A stretch of DNA of 64,000 nt from WHSW01 sp033856255 (GTDB lineage: Bacteria; Actinomycetota; Thermoleophilia; Solirubrobacterales; 70-9). Of this stretch, positions 34,960-43,710 are shown in pieces; within the stretch, counting starts at the first letter, position 1, and each line of letters starts with the position of its first letter. The stretch spans positions 40,817 through 104,816 of the forward strand of contig JAWVFH010000042.1 in assembly GCA_033856255.1 (NCBI GenBank), read 5' to 3'. The position numbers and the translations under genes were made by a program. A model generated the notes under the pieces. That model had not been told where the DNA came from. It searched no databases and worked only from the letters and a program-made list of their open reading frames with translations.

Positions 34960-35442
34960 TTGAGCCACGAATTCGTAGATCAGATGATGGAGAAGACGAA
35001 GGCGGGAGAGTTGCGATCGCCCGTCTCGGAAACGCTCGACATGCACCTGATCGACTTCGATCGCGGCAAGGCGACCTACGAGATGCCCGCGCAGGAGGGA
35101 TTGGGCAACGCGCTGGGCGTGATCCAGGGCGGCGTCGCCACCGCGCTCGCCGACGCCGCGATGGCGGCCGCCACGACGACGATCCTCACCGACGAGGAGA
35201 TCAAGCAGAGCGCGATCACGACGATTGACATTTTCGCGCGCTTCATCCGGCCGGTGAACGTCAAGGACATCGAGCGCATGCGCGCCGAGGCCGAGGTCGT
35301 GAGGGCTGGCGGCCGCCTGGTCTGGGCCGAGGCGGAGGTGTTCGCCGACGACAAGCTCGTAGGGAAGTTCGCGGCTACCGGAATCCGGGTTTCGTTTGAT
35401 CCACAGGCCTACCTCTCCGAGCGCGGGGGCGCCGATGCCTGA
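34960..35442 (+). CDS. PaaI-type hotdog-fold thioesterase
   Basis: 160 residues starting at TTG 34960, with GAGGAG about 7 bases upstream. The PaaI/YbgC-like hotdog signature is GNALGVIQGGVATALADAAMAAA, where the long helix normally carries the catalytic Asp, followed by TIDIFARFIRPVNV and RLVWAEAEVFADDKLVGKFA. It should hydrolyse acyl- or aryl-CoA thioesters in the cytoplasm. First gene of a TetR-controlled operon with a CMD-family protein and an acyl-CoA dehydrogenase; the next start overlaps its end by 8 bases. Confidence 0.9.
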   Translation: MSHEFVDQMMEKTKAGELRSPVSETLDMHLIDFDRGKATYEMPAQEGLGNALGVIQGGVATALADAAMAAATTTILTDEEIKQSAITTIDIFARFIRPVNVKDIERMRAEAEVVRAGGRLVWAEAEVFADDKLVGKFAATGIRVSFDPQAYLSERGGADA

Positions 35443-35815
35443 GCGCGGCGAGGAGGTGATGGGCCGTTTCGTCGGCCCTGAGAACGTCGATCGCGGCCGC
35501 GCCTTTCTCGAGGCGCTGGATCCGGAGTTTCACCGCTACGTCGTCGACTTCGTCTACGAGGACGTCTACGCGGGCGAGACGCTCGACCCGAAGACCCGCG
35601 CGCTCTGCACGATCTCGATGCTCGCGTGTCTCGACCAGCAGCTCCAGCTCGGCGTCTACGTGCGAGCCGCCGTGCGAAACGGAGCGAGTGAGGAGGAGGT
35701 CCGTGAGGTGCTGCGCCAGGTCGCCGTCTACGCCGGCTTCCCGAGCTCGTGGAACGCCCTCGAGACGATGCGCAAAGCCCTTGCGGACTTCGACCCGGAC
35801 GAGGTGCAGACATGA
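35435..35815 (+). CDS. Carboxymuconolactone decarboxylase family protein
   Basis: 126 residues. ATG 35435 overlaps the thioesterase gene by 8 bases; ATG 35459 is an alternative with a near AGGAGG. The CMD fold is recognised from LDPKTRALCTISMLACLDQQLQL and NGASEEEVREVLRQVAVYAGFPSSWNA. The position normally holding the proton-relay His in gamma-carboxymuconolactone decarboxylase is Gly (QLGVYVRAAVRNG), and no CxxC pair is present, so neither the decarboxylase nor the AhpD peroxidase mechanism is supported. It may be a structural or ligand-binding partner of the operon's CoA enzymes. Confidence 0.85.
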   Translation: MPERGEEVMGRFVGPENVDRGRAFLEALDPEFHRYVVDFVYEDVYAGETLDPKTRALCTISMLACLDQQLQLGVYVRAAVRNGASEEEVREVLRQVAVYAGFPSSWNALETMRKALADFDPDEVQT

Positions 35816-37110
35816 GCTTCGGCTTCGAGCTCACCGAGAAGCAGATCGAATTGCGCGACAGCACGCGGAGGTTCGCCCGCGAGCAGATCCGCCCAGCGGC
35901 GGATCGCTACGACAGAAACCAGGACGAGTTCCCCTGGCCGGTGCTCGAGGAGGCTGCCGCCGCGGGCCTCTACAACTGGGAGCTCTACGCGGAGCTCTCG
36001 ACCGATCCAACCGGCCTTTCGCTGCCGATCCTGATGGAGGAGCTGTTCTGGGGCTGCGCGGGCCTCGGTCTTTCGATCGTGATGCCGGCGCTCGCGTTGG
36101 CCGCGATCCGCCAGGCCGCCACGGACGAGCAGCTCGCCCGCTGGGCTCCGGAGTGCTTCGGCACTCCGGGTGACCTCAAGCTAGCCGCCCTCGCGGTCAC
36201 CGAACCGAGCGGCGGCAGCGACGTGCGCTCGATCCAGACCCAGGCCCGCCGAGATGGCGACGACTGGGTCATCGACGGTCAGAAGGTGTTCATCGGAAAC
36301 GGCGGGATCGCCGACGTCCACGTCGTGGTCGCCACCGTCGACCCCGATGCGGGCCATCGCGGGCAGGGTGTCTTCATCGTTTCCAAGGGCACCCCCGGGC
36401 TGAAGCTTCTGCGCAAACTCGACAAGCTCGGCTGCCGAGCGACCCACACCGGCGAGATCCTGTTCGAGGACTGCCGGGTGCCGGGCGAGCAGCTGCTCGG
36501 CGGGGTCGATCGCCTTGAGGAGCGAATCGCCAAAGGACGTGCGGCCGAGCAGGGCAAGGCGCCGCCGGCGAACACAGCCGATGAGGGTGGCGCGGAGGCG
36601 GCTGTTCAGCGACGCAGCTCGGCCGCCCTCGGAGCGTTCGAGCGCACCCGCCCGATGGTCGCCGCCCAGGCGATCGGCATTGCCCGGGCCGCACTCGAGT
36701 TCGCGCGCGATTACGCCGCCTCGCGCGAGGCGTTCGGCCAGCCGATCATCGAAAACCAGGGTGTCTCGTTTCCACTTGCCGATCTGGCGGCGGACATCGA
36801 TGCGGCGCGGCTGCTGACCTGGCGCGCAGCCTGGATGGCGGCCCAGCGCATCCCCTTCGAGAACGCCGAGGGCTCGATGAGCAAGCTCAAGGCCTCCGAG
36901 GTCGCTGTCCGAGCCACCGAGCAGGCGATCCAGACCCTCGGCGGCTGGGGTTACATCAAGGACTTCCCGGTCGAGAAGTGGTACCGCGACGCCAAGCTCT
37001 ACACGATCTTCGAGGGTACGAGTGAGATCCAGCGTCTCGTGATCGGCCGGGCGTTGCGGGCCACCGCCAACACCGAGCCGCTGGACCAGCGGCTGAAGAC
37101 CCCGCGGTAG
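35812..37110 (+). CDS. Acyl-CoA dehydrogenase
   Basis: 432 residues, ATG overlapping the previous stop (ATGA). The FAD-binding strand is AALAVTEPSGGSDVRS, with FIGNGGIADVHVVVA next and the substrate-side GTSEIQRLVIGRAL near the C-terminus. The catalytic Glu of the medium-chain type is present (IFEGTSE). Residues of about 235-270 form an unusual Ala/Gly/Glu-rich insertion (RAAEQGKAPPANTADEGG) between the middle beta domain and the C-terminal helical bundle. Expected to desaturate an acyl- or aryl-acyl-CoA, passing electrons to ETF. Confidence 0.93.
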   Translation: MSFGFELTEKQIELRDSTRRFAREQIRPAADRYDRNQDEFPWPVLEEAAAAGLYNWELYAELSTDPTGLSLPILMEELFWGCAGLGLSIVMPALALAAIRQAATDEQLARWAPECFGTPGDLKLAALAVTEPSGGSDVRSIQTQARRDGDDWVIDGQKVFIGNGGIADVHVVVATVDPDAGHRGQGVFIVSKGTPGLKLLRKLDKLGCRATHTGEILFEDCRVPGEQLLGGVDRLEERIAKGRAAEQGKAPPANTADEGGAEAAVQRRSSAALGAFERTRPMVAAQAIGIARAALEFARDYAASREAFGQPIIENQGVSFPLADLAADIDAARLLTWRAAWMAAQRIPFENAEGSMSKLKASEVAVRATEQAIQTLGGWGYIKDFPVEKWYRDAKLYTIFEGTSEIQRLVIGRALRATANTEPLDQRLKTPR

Positions 37111-37120
37111 TTCCCACTAA

Positions 37121-37193
37121 CGCGCCCGGCACGATTCGAACGTGCGACCTCCCGGTTCGTAGCCGGACGCTCTATCCGCTGAGCTACGGGCGC
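37121..37193 (-). tRNA. tRNA-Arg (ACG)
   Basis: Acceptor arms GCGCCCG/CGGGCGC, D-arm GCTC/GAGC, anticodon loop CTACGAA (ACG), T-loop TTCGAAT and discriminator G give a normal cloverleaf. CCA is not encoded. Wobble A34 would be inosine in the mature tRNA. Confidence 0.97.
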
Positions 37194-37226
37194 TTGATAC
37201 GCGGAGTCTAGGGGCGGCGCGGCGGC

Positions 37227-38654
37227 CTAGTCGCCGGAATCGGTGAGCAGGTCCTGGGCGAAGGTGCCGACCTTCGTGCTCGACGCTTCGGCGAGCAGGC
37301 TCGGCAGGCCGAACAGGTACTCGGCCGACTTGAGCAGCGAGTAGGGCGTGAAGTTGGTCGTGTTCGTCGCCCCCGGCTCGGCGTAGCGGGAGAGGACCAA
37401 CGCCCCGGTTCGCAGCGGATCGTCCTCGCCCGGCAGCGTCCTCGCCGCCGGCGGCGCGTCGGCGGTGTCGCCGGCGGCCGGGTCCGCGGGGACCGGGTTG
37501 GACTCGCCGAACGTGATCACGATCGCGCCGTCCTTCTTGTAAGCGGCCGACTTCTGGATCTTGGGGATCCACTCCCGCAGGAACTCGTCGGCGCGCTCGG
37601 GGCCGTCGGCCTCGCCTTCCGGGCAGCGGCCCGGGGCGCCCGAGTCGCAGAGGTCGGGGACGATGAACGAATAGCCCGTCGTCGTCGAGGCGGTCTTCAG
37701 CGCGTCGTCGAGCTCCTCCAGCGGCACGTCGTTGATCGTGCAGGCGCCGAGGTCGAGCAATGAGTGGAAGTAGGCGAACGGGTTGCGGGTCGGCGTGTAG
37801 CCGGCCTCGGTGACCTCGAACGGGGTCCCCGCGACCGGGCGCACGCAGCTCTTCGGGTTGCCGAGGTCGTCCTCCATCCCGGCAACGTAGGCGTGCCAGG
37901 TGACCCCGGAGCTGTTGAGCTGATCGGCGAGGGTCAGCGCCTGCACCGGGTAGACGCAGCCTTTGCCCTCGACCCGCCCCTTCGGGTCGAGGTCCGAGGC
38001 GCTGGCCGGGAACTCGTCGTAGCCGGGGCAGTCGTCCTCGGTCAATTTGTTCGGCGGCTGGCCGCTGATCGCGGCGACGTAATTGGGCAGGCTGTTGGCG
38101 GTCAGCAGCGCGTAGTTGGAGAGCAGCTCGCCCTGCGGGCGCAGTGTCTGCGACAGATACGGCATCTGCGAGGTCTCGCCGAAGGTCCGTTCGTAGCCCG
38201 GGCTCGAGAGCGAGATCACGAACACGTGCTTGACCCGGGTCGGGTTCGCGGTCGGTGCCGGGGTCGTCGGCTCCGGATCGGGCTCGGTGGGGGTGGTCGT
38301 CTCGGTCGGCGTGGTGGTGGTCGTCGTCTGCGTCGGCGGCGCGGTCGTGGCCGGCGACGCAGACGGGCCCGGCGCGGCGGCCCGGGGCGCGCCCGCTGAC
38401 GGGATCGGCGGGGGCGGCGGGATCGCCGGGCCGGAGCCGGTGCCGGCGGTGGCGCCGTCGGCCGCCGCGGGCGTCTGCGCCTGGCCCATCGCGCTGCCCA
38501 CCAGCGCCGCCCAGGTGCCCGCGCCGCCGCCGGTCAGCGCCGCGCCGATGATCGCCGAGGTGGCGATCGTCGACGACGCCGCCAGCACGCGGAAGCGGTT
38601 GCCATCGACGCCCTGGGCGACCTCGACCAGCCGTCTGGCGACGCCGCGGAGCAT
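37227..38654 (-). CDS. Membrane-anchored phosphoesterase-family protein with altered metal-ligand motifs
   Basis: 475 residues from ATG 38654 (TGATG overlap with the upstream gene). One membrane helix (about 28-56) is followed by a Pro/Thr-rich stalk (70-138), then an extracytoplasmic domain of the phosphoesterase/acid phosphatase (PF04185-like) fold. NSLPNYVAAISGQ keeps the family's nucleophile-type Ser. However the ENx metal motif is SSP (Ser150-151), the late DE pair is GE (TFGESN, Gly383) and the DxHD segment is replaced (LCDSGAPG). The protein may bind rather than hydrolyse phosphoesters. It is the last gene of the pst operon. Confidence 0.82.
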   Translation of the reverse strand: MLRGVARRLVEVAQGVDGNRFRVLAASSTIATSAIIGAALTGGGAGTWAALVGSAMGQAQTPAAADGATAGTGSGPAIPPPPPIPSAGAPRAAAPGPSASPATTAPPTQTTTTTTPTETTTPTEPDPEPTTPAPTANPTRVKHVFVISLSSPGYERTFGETSQMPYLSQTLRPQGELLSNYALLTANSLPNYVAAISGQPPNKLTEDDCPGYDEFPASASDLDPKGRVEGKGCVYPVQALTLADQLNSSGVTWHAYVAGMEDDLGNPKSCVRPVAGTPFEVTEAGYTPTRNPFAYFHSLLDLGACTINDVPLEELDDALKTASTTTGYSFIVPDLCDSGAPGRCPEGEADGPERADEFLREWIPKIQKSAAYKKDGAIVITFGESNPVPADPAAGDTADAPPAARTLPGEDDPLRTGALVLSRYAEPGATNTTNFTPYSLLKSAEYLFGLPSLLAEASSTKVGTFAQDLLTDSGD

Positions 38655-39070
38655 CAGCCCGGGGTCACCGGGGAGCCGCACTGCGCGCAGAACCGCGTCC
38701 CGTGCGAGTAGGGGGCGCCGCAGCCGCAGATTCCGGCCGCGCCCGTGCGCTCGAGCTCCAGCGCCCGCTCGACCGACATCAGCTCCGCGTCGACGCGCTG
38801 CAGCTCGGCCGCCTTGCGGGTGAGCACGTCCATGCGCACGTGGTCGCGGATCGCCATCTCATAGAAGGCGCCCCCGAGGTCGGCCTCCATGACCGTGAAC
38901 TTCTCCACCAGCCGGTCGCGCTGGGCGCGCAGCTCGGCGAGGTCGGCGGCGTGCGCCGGGGACCGCTCGGCCGGCTGGGGAGGCCCCGACGCGGGCGGGC
39001 GCGCCCGCGGGCGCGGCTTCGTCGAGGCGACCAGCCGGGCCCGCAGGTCGGATGTGGCGAACCTCCCCAC
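38654..39070 (-). CDS. Coiled-coil protein with C-terminal zinc ribbon
   Basis: 138 residues. A Pro/Arg-rich N-terminus (residues 15-40) leads to a helical coiled-coil region (about 43-108, LAELRAQRDRLVEKFTVMEADL and VDAELMSVERALELER). A C-terminal zinc ribbon reads ICGCGAPYSHGTRFCAQCG (Cys115, 117, 128, 131). No signal peptide, so probably cytoplasmic. It starts one base after the stop of the other zinc-ribbon gene and overlaps the start of the phosphoesterase-like gene, as part of the extended pst operon. No named family recognised; a structural adaptor is possible. Confidence 0.78.
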   Translation of the reverse strand: MGRFATSDLRARLVASTKPRPRARPPASGPPQPAERSPAHAADLAELRAQRDRLVEKFTVMEADLGGAFYEMAIRDHVRMDVLTRKAAELQRVDAELMSVERALELERTGAAGICGCGAPYSHGTRFCAQCGSPVTPG

Positions 39071-39071
39071 G

Positions 39072-40088
39072 TCAGTCTCCCGCGCCCGTCGGCAGCGGCG
39101 GGGCGTTGTTGGGATCGCCGCCGACCGGGATCACGTCCGGCAGCTGCTGCTGCGAGTCGGTGTAGTCCTCGCCCTGCTGGTTGGCGATCTGGTTGACGAT
39201 GTCGGTGCTCTGCTGGATCTCCTGGTCGGTGGGCGGCGGGGCGCCGGCGACCTGGTGGACGTCGCCGTGGCTCGAGTGGGCGATCACCTTGCCGCCACCG
39301 CCGGCGGTGGCGGCGGAGCCGTCGGCGCTTGCGGCGGAGCTCGTCACCCCGATCACCGTGGCGTCGGGGAAGTCCTTCTTCAGCCCGCCGAGCGCCTTCT
39401 GGGCCTCCGCCTTGCTGGAGAACTCACCCGAGTAGAGGATGTAGTCCTGCTGGCCCTGGTCGGGCGTGGTGCGGAAGTCGCCCGGGTTGATGATCCCGAC
39501 GTCCTTGGCGCCCTTGCCCTCGGCATCGCTCTTCGCCGAGTCGGCCGCGGCCTGGTCGGTGCCGTCGATCGGCAGTGCGTCGAGCTTCACGGTGAAGCCC
39601 TTGTCGAGCGAGAAGTCGCTCGACAGCAGGGCGCTCGACTTGTCGGCGACGGCGGTCGAGTCGCCGCCGGTCGAAGCCACCGCGCCCCCGTTGCCGTCGC
39701 GCAGCGCGTCGAGGATCGCCTGCTCGTCGGGGCTGGATCCGCCTCGCCCGACCATCACCCCGACGGCGACGGCGATCGGCAGCAGGGCGAAGAAGAACAC
39801 CGCCGCCGTCCTCGTCGACGAGACCGACGGCGTCCCCCCCGCTCCGGCCGGCGCCGGGGCAACGGCCGAACGCCGGCGCTGGCGACTGGCGGCGGCGAAG
39901 TAGCGCGACGCAGGGTTGGCGGCCCCGGCGCTGCGAGCCCCGCAGTTGACGCAGTAGCGCTGCTGGCGGTCGAGCGGGGCGCCGCACTGCTCGCAGGGCT
40001 CGAACGGCCCGACCGAGACGAGCGTCGCCGGGGTGACCGGCAGGGCGCTGGGCTGCGGCTGGTCGATCGTCTGGCGGGGCTGGTTCAT
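39072..40088 (-). CDS. Zinc-ribbon membrane protein with SPOR-like domain
   Basis: 338 residues from ATG 40088, with a GGAG Shine-Dalgarno 6 bases upstream; the much longer open frame above was rejected because it reads through the lipoprotein gene in another frame. The N-terminal zinc ribbon CEQCGAPLDRQQRYCVNCG (Cys32, 35, 46, 49) is cytoplasmic. A single membrane helix (about 94-114) follows, then an extracytoplasmic region with a SPOR-like stretch (YSGEFSSKAEAQKALGGLKK). The C-terminus is Pro/Gln-rich. SPOR domains bind denuded peptidoglycan, so an envelope role linked to phosphate uptake is possible but inferred. Confidence 0.78.
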   Translation of the reverse strand: MNQPRQTIDQPQPSALPVTPATLVSVGPFEPCEQCGAPLDRQQRYCVNCGARSAGAANPASRYFAAASRQRRRSAVAPAPAGAGGTPSVSSTRTAAVFFFALLPIAVAVGVMVGRGGSSPDEQAILDALRDGNGGAVASTGGDSTAVADKSSALLSSDFSLDKGFTVKLDALPIDGTDQAAADSAKSDAEGKGAKDVGIINPGDFRTTPDQGQQDYILYSGEFSSKAEAQKALGGLKKDFPDATVIGVTSSAASADGSAATAGGGGKVIAHSSHGDVHQVAGAPPPTDQEIQQSTDIVNQIANQQGEDYTDSQQQLPDVIPVGGDPNNAPPLPTGAGD

Positions 40089-40105
40089 CGTCGCTCCTTC
40101 GCTCG

Positions 40106-40843
40106 TTATCCGAAGATCGTTGGGGGTGCGGAGACGTGCAGGTCGGCGCCGTCGGCGTCCCCGACCAGCCTCAGCGCCACGTGGGCGCTGTCGCCGGCCT
40201 CGAGGTCGCCGACCGAGGCACGCCCGGCGGCGACGTAGCCGCCGTCCTTCTGCGCCCAGGCGTAGACGGCGAGGTCGTACTGGGGCAAACCGGTTTGGTT
40301 GGAGACCGTCGCCTCGACCTTGCCGGCCGAGGAGTCGATCCCGCTGATCGCGAGCTGCGGCAGCTGGGTCGCGGTGGCGACCGGCGGCGAGGGGGCGACG
40401 CCGACCTTCGCGAACGCCTTGCCGGACTTGGGTAGCTCGTCCTTGCTCGTGTAGACCCACGTCGTCTGCTCGCCGGGGGCGAGCGCCGGGATGTGAGCCT
40501 GGAAGTAGGGACCCTTGTCCTCGTTGAGGAGCACGTCCTTGCCGTCCGCGGTTCGCACGCCGACGATCACCGGGAGGTCGTTGACCGGCTTGTCGGAATC
40601 GTTGTGCAGCGTCACCGCGATCGCCGCCTCGCCGTCCCCTTCGAGCAGCGAGGCGTCGACGACGTCGACGTCCCTGTCGACCTGCTTCACCTTGATCCCC
40701 TCGCGGCCGGCGAGGATCCGCGCCGAGCGGATGTGCAGGCGCGCGGCCTTGTCCTGGGTCGTGTCGCAGCCCGCGACCGCGGCCGCTGCGAGCACGCACG
40801 CGACCGCGATGCCGGCCCTGATCGGGGGGCTAGCCGAAGGCAC
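40106..40843 (-). CDS. Lipoprotein with two immunoglobulin-like beta domains
   Basis: 245 residues, starting at ATG 40843 and overlapping pstB by 14 bases. A lipobox (LAAAAVAGCD) directs attachment to the outer face of the membrane. The mature protein shows two similar beta-sandwich segments: AAIAVTLHNDSDKPVNDLPVIVG and KVEATVSNQTGLPQYDLAVYA, each followed by a turn and a strand ending in a conserved Val or Leu, recalling FxLYD-type domains. No catalytic residues seen. Given its position after pstSCAB it may capture or sense phosphate compounds or scaffold the transporter, which is inference. Confidence 0.8.
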   Translation of the reverse strand: MPSASPPIRAGIAVACVLAAAAVAGCDTTQDKAARLHIRSARILAGREGIKVKQVDRDVDVVDASLLEGDGEAAIAVTLHNDSDKPVNDLPVIVGVRTADGKDVLLNEDKGPYFQAHIPALAPGEQTTWVYTSKDELPKSGKAFAKVGVAPSPPVATATQLPQLAISGIDSSAGKVEATVSNQTGLPQYDLAVYAWAQKDGGYVAAGRASVGDLEAGDSAHVALRLVGDADGADLHVSAPPTIFG

Positions 40844-41720
40844 CGCTGACGTACTCCTTCGTCCGCTGCTCGCGCGGCGAGCCGAACATCCGCTGGGCGG
40901 GGGCGTACTCGACGAGGTCGCCGAGGTACATGAAGCCGACGTGGTCGGCGACCCGGAAGGCCTGCTGGAGGTTGTGGGTGACGATCACGACGGCGACGTC
41001 GTCGCGCAGCTTCACGATCAGGTCCTCGATCACCTTGGTGGAGTTCGGATCGAGCGCCGAGCAGGGCTCGTCGAGCAGCAGCACCTCGGGCTCCGCGGCA
41101 AGCGCGCGGGCGATGCAGAGGCGCTGCTGCTGGCCGCCGGAAAGCTTCAGCGCCGGGTGGTTGAGGTTGTCCTTGACCTCCTCGAAGAGGCCGGCGCGCT
41201 CGAGCGCCGACTGCACCTTCGGCGCCAGGTCGCGCTTGCGCCCCCGCCTCGAGCCCTGCTCGCGCAGGACGTAGGCGATGTTGTCGAAGACGCTCATCGG
41301 GAACGGGTTCGGCTGCTGGAAGACCATCGTCACCCGGCGCCGCAGCGAGGTCGGCTCGAGCGTCGTGATGTCGACCCCGTCGAGCGTGATCCGGCCGCGC
41401 AGCGAAGCGGTGCGGGTGAGCTCGGTGAGCCGGTTGAGCGACCGCAACAGGGTCGTCTTGCCGCATCCCGAGGGGCCGATCAGGCCCAGCACCTCGCCCT
41501 GGCGGATCGGCATCGAGACCTGCTTGACGGCGAGCTTGTCGCCGTAGAGCACGTCGAGGTTCTCGATCTCCATCCGCGGGATCGCGACCTGGGCCGCGGG
41601 CAGGCGCCGGTGGCCGTTGCCGTTGCTGTCGACGAGCGCCCTCTGCGGCGGGACCTCGCGGGCCGCCGGCGGATCGTCCAGATCCAGCCTGCGCACGGGG
41701 GGCGGGGTCAGGAACTCCAT
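40830..41720 (-). CDS. pstB: Phosphate ABC transporter ATP-binding protein
   Basis: 296 residues. The standard PstB domain begins at Met50, so about 49 residues form a Pro/Arg-rich extension; an internal start at Met50 is a possible alternative. Walker A is GPSGCGKTT (82-90), the Q-loop lies in FQQPNPFPMSVFDN (diagnostic of PstB), the signature is LSGGQQQR and Walker B LLLDEPCSALD. It powers phosphate import with PstA/PstC. ATG 41720 overlaps pstA by 13 bases and the gene overlaps the lipoprotein start, so translation is probably coupled through the operon. Confidence 0.95.
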   Translation of the reverse strand: MEFLTPPPVRRLDLDDPPAAREVPPQRALVDSNGNGHRRLPAAQVAIPRMEIENLDVLYGDKLAVKQVSMPIRQGEVLGLIGPSGCGKTTLLRSLNRLTELTRTASLRGRITLDGVDITTLEPTSLRRRVTMVFQQPNPFPMSVFDNIAYVLREQGSRRGRKRDLAPKVQSALERAGLFEEVKDNLNHPALKLSGGQQQRLCIARALAAEPEVLLLDEPCSALDPNSTKVIEDLIVKLRDDVAVVIVTHNLQQAFRVADHVGFMYLGDLVEYAPAQRMFGSPREQRTKEYVSGAFG

Positions 41721-42643
41721 GTTCCAACCTTTCTCGCTCGCCGGTGAACGACGTCCACGGCGAGGTTGAGGATCAGGACCATGACCAGGAGCACGAAGGC
41801 GGCCGCATAGGCCTTCTCCGGCTGGTTCAGGTCGCCGGTCGGTGAGTTGGCGTAGACGAAGCTGGTCAGCGTGCTGCCGGTGCCCTTGAGGGTGCTGAAG
41901 GGCCAGATGCCGTCGGTCGGGCTGAGGTTGACCGTGGCGCCGAGCAGGACCACGATGATCGCCGTGTCGCCGATGATCCGCCCGAGCCCGAGCATCGCCC
42001 CGGTGGCGACCTGGGGCCGGCTGGCCGGCAGCAGGATCCGCCGAGTCGTCGCGGCCTTCGTCTTGCCGACCGCATACGACGCCTCGCGCACGTGCTGGGG
42101 GATCGCCTGCAGGCCCTCGCGGGTCGAGCCGACGATCAGCGGCAGGGCGACCAGCGCGAGCATCGCCGCGGCGGCGAAGAAGGAGCGGCCGAAGACGATC
42201 CCCTCCTCGGTGCGCTGGCTCAGGAACCCGAGCAGCTGACTGGAGAAGATCACCGTCCCGAACAGCGCCAGGACGATCGACGGGATGCCGGCGATCGCCT
42301 CGATCGTCGACTCGGCGACCCGCGCCAGCGCCGCCGGCTGGCCGTACTCCGAGAGCCAGACCGCGATCGCGACGCCGGCCGGGAGGGCGATCGCCATCCC
42401 CATCACGCCGAGCAGCACGGTGCCGATCAGCGGATCGAGGATGCCGCCCGTGGTCGCCTGGCTGAATCCCTGCTTCGGGGCCGTGGTCAGGACGTCGAGG
42501 TTCACGTACTTGATCCCCTGGACGAGGAAATAGACGACGATCGCCACGGCGATCGCGCAGAAGGCGAGCCCGAGGAACCAGCAGAAGGCGAGCCCGATCC
42601 GGTCGCTCAGCGACCAGGCGGCGCTCGACTCGCGGGCCTCCAT
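41708..42643 (-). CDS. pstA: Phosphate ABC transporter permease PstA
   Basis: 311 residues from ATG 42643 (TGATG overlap with pstC). Six hydrophobic segments; the permease coupling motif EAS-YAVGKTKAATTRRILLP and the preceding GLQAIPQHV match PstA. LSPTDGIWPFSTLKG is an extracytoplasmic loop. The longer open frame upstream reads in antisense to real pstC coding and was rejected. It forms the membrane channel with PstC. Confidence 0.94.
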   Translation of the reverse strand: MEARESSAAWSLSDRIGLAFCWFLGLAFCAIAVAIVVYFLVQGIKYVNLDVLTTAPKQGFSQATTGGILDPLIGTVLLGVMGMAIALPAGVAIAVWLSEYGQPAALARVAESTIEAIAGIPSIVLALFGTVIFSSQLLGFLSQRTEEGIVFGRSFFAAAAMLALVALPLIVGSTREGLQAIPQHVREASYAVGKTKAATTRRILLPASRPQVATGAMLGLGRIIGDTAIIVVLLGATVNLSPTDGIWPFSTLKGTGSTLTSFVYANSPTGDLNQPEKAYAAAFVLLVMVLILNLAVDVVHRRARKVGTWSS

Positions 42644-43677
42644 CAGCCCATCCCCGTCTGGCGTCGCAGCGCCCTGCGGGCGGCCCAGCCGCAGAGCGAG
42701 AACATCCCGGCCGAGAACAGCAGCACGGCGGCGATCGCGAAGATCGTCGCGTTCGCCGGCTTCGAGCCGAGCTGATCGATGTTCTTGATGATCGACGGCG
42801 CCAGCGGGCGCGACGGCTCGACGAAGAAGATCATCCCGTCGGCGGGGTTTGGCGAGAAGGCGACCGAGCCCGAGACCATCGCCAGCATCACCGCCTCCCC
42901 CAACGCTCGCGCGGTCGCCAGCACGGTGCCGGCGACGATCGCCGGGCGCGCGGTGCGCACGCCGATCTTCCAGATCGTCCGCCAGCGGTTGACACCGCAG
43001 GCGAGCGAGCCCTCGATCCACCCCGGCCGCACCGCCCGCAGGCCGTCGGAGAAGATCGAGATCATGATCGGCGCGATCATGATCGTCAGGATCAGCGTCG
43101 CCGCGACGACGCTGTAGCCGCTGAGCGAGATCACGCCCGCGACCGAGGCCTTCGACGCCTCGGAGATCAGGTGGTTGCCGATGAAGGGGACGATCACCAG
43201 CACGCCCAGCAGGCCGTAGATCACCGAGGGCACGCTGGCCAGCAGGCGGACCACCGGCTGGAGGATGTTGCGCATCCACTCCGGCGCGAACTCGACGATG
43301 AAGACGGAGACGAACAGCGAGCTGATCACGGCGAAGAAGACGGCGCCGCCGGTGATCAGGAAGGTGCTCCAGATCAGCGGCCAGGCGTGGAAGGTCCAGA
43401 CGTAGTTGCCGCCCGCCTGCCCGGAGAGCGAGATCTCCTGGAACTGGTTGTCGACGTTGCCGCCGGCGCTGAACCAGGCGAGCCCGTTGTGGGCAAACGA
43501 CGGCCAGGCGCGCACGAAGACGGTGACGACGATCGCCAGCAGCAGGACCATGAAGCCGATCACCACCGCGCGCAGCCACAGCTCGACCGCGCGGTCGGAT
43601 GAGCGCGGCGGCGCACCGGCGAGGGCCTGCTCCTCGGGGTCGAGGAGCAGGCCCTCACTCAGCGTGTACGAGGACAC
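42643..43677 (-). CDS. pstC: Phosphate ABC transporter permease PstC
   Basis: 344 residues from GTG 43677. Hydrophobic segments begin at about residue 37 (AVVIGFMVLLLAIVVTVFV). The PstC signature regions ASVPSVIYGLLGVLVIVPF and WRTIWKIGVRTARPAIVAGTVLATARALGEAVMLAM, the latter containing the EAA-like coupling loop, are clear. Partner of PstA. The gene lies 33 bases downstream of pstS. Confidence 0.94.
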   Translation of the reverse strand: MSSYTLSEGLLLDPEEQALAGAPPRSSDRAVELWLRAVVIGFMVLLLAIVVTVFVRAWPSFAHNGLAWFSAGGNVDNQFQEISLSGQAGGNYVWTFHAWPLIWSTFLITGGAVFFAVISSLFVSVFIVEFAPEWMRNILQPVVRLLASVPSVIYGLLGVLVIVPFIGNHLISEASKASVAGVISLSGYSVVAATLILTIMIAPIMISIFSDGLRAVRPGWIEGSLACGVNRWRTIWKIGVRTARPAIVAGTVLATARALGEAVMLAMVSGSVAFSPNPADGMIFFVEPSRPLAPSIIKNIDQLGSKPANATIFAIAAVLLFSAGMFSLCGWAARRALRRQTGMG

Positions 43678-43710
43678 GTTCGAGCTTTCCTTCTGCCCGA
43701 GTGCCTGTGC

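Noticed and set aside
37121..37193. tRNA-Arg as an integration site
   Set aside because: No integrase, no repeated tRNA 3' end and no shift in base composition on either side.
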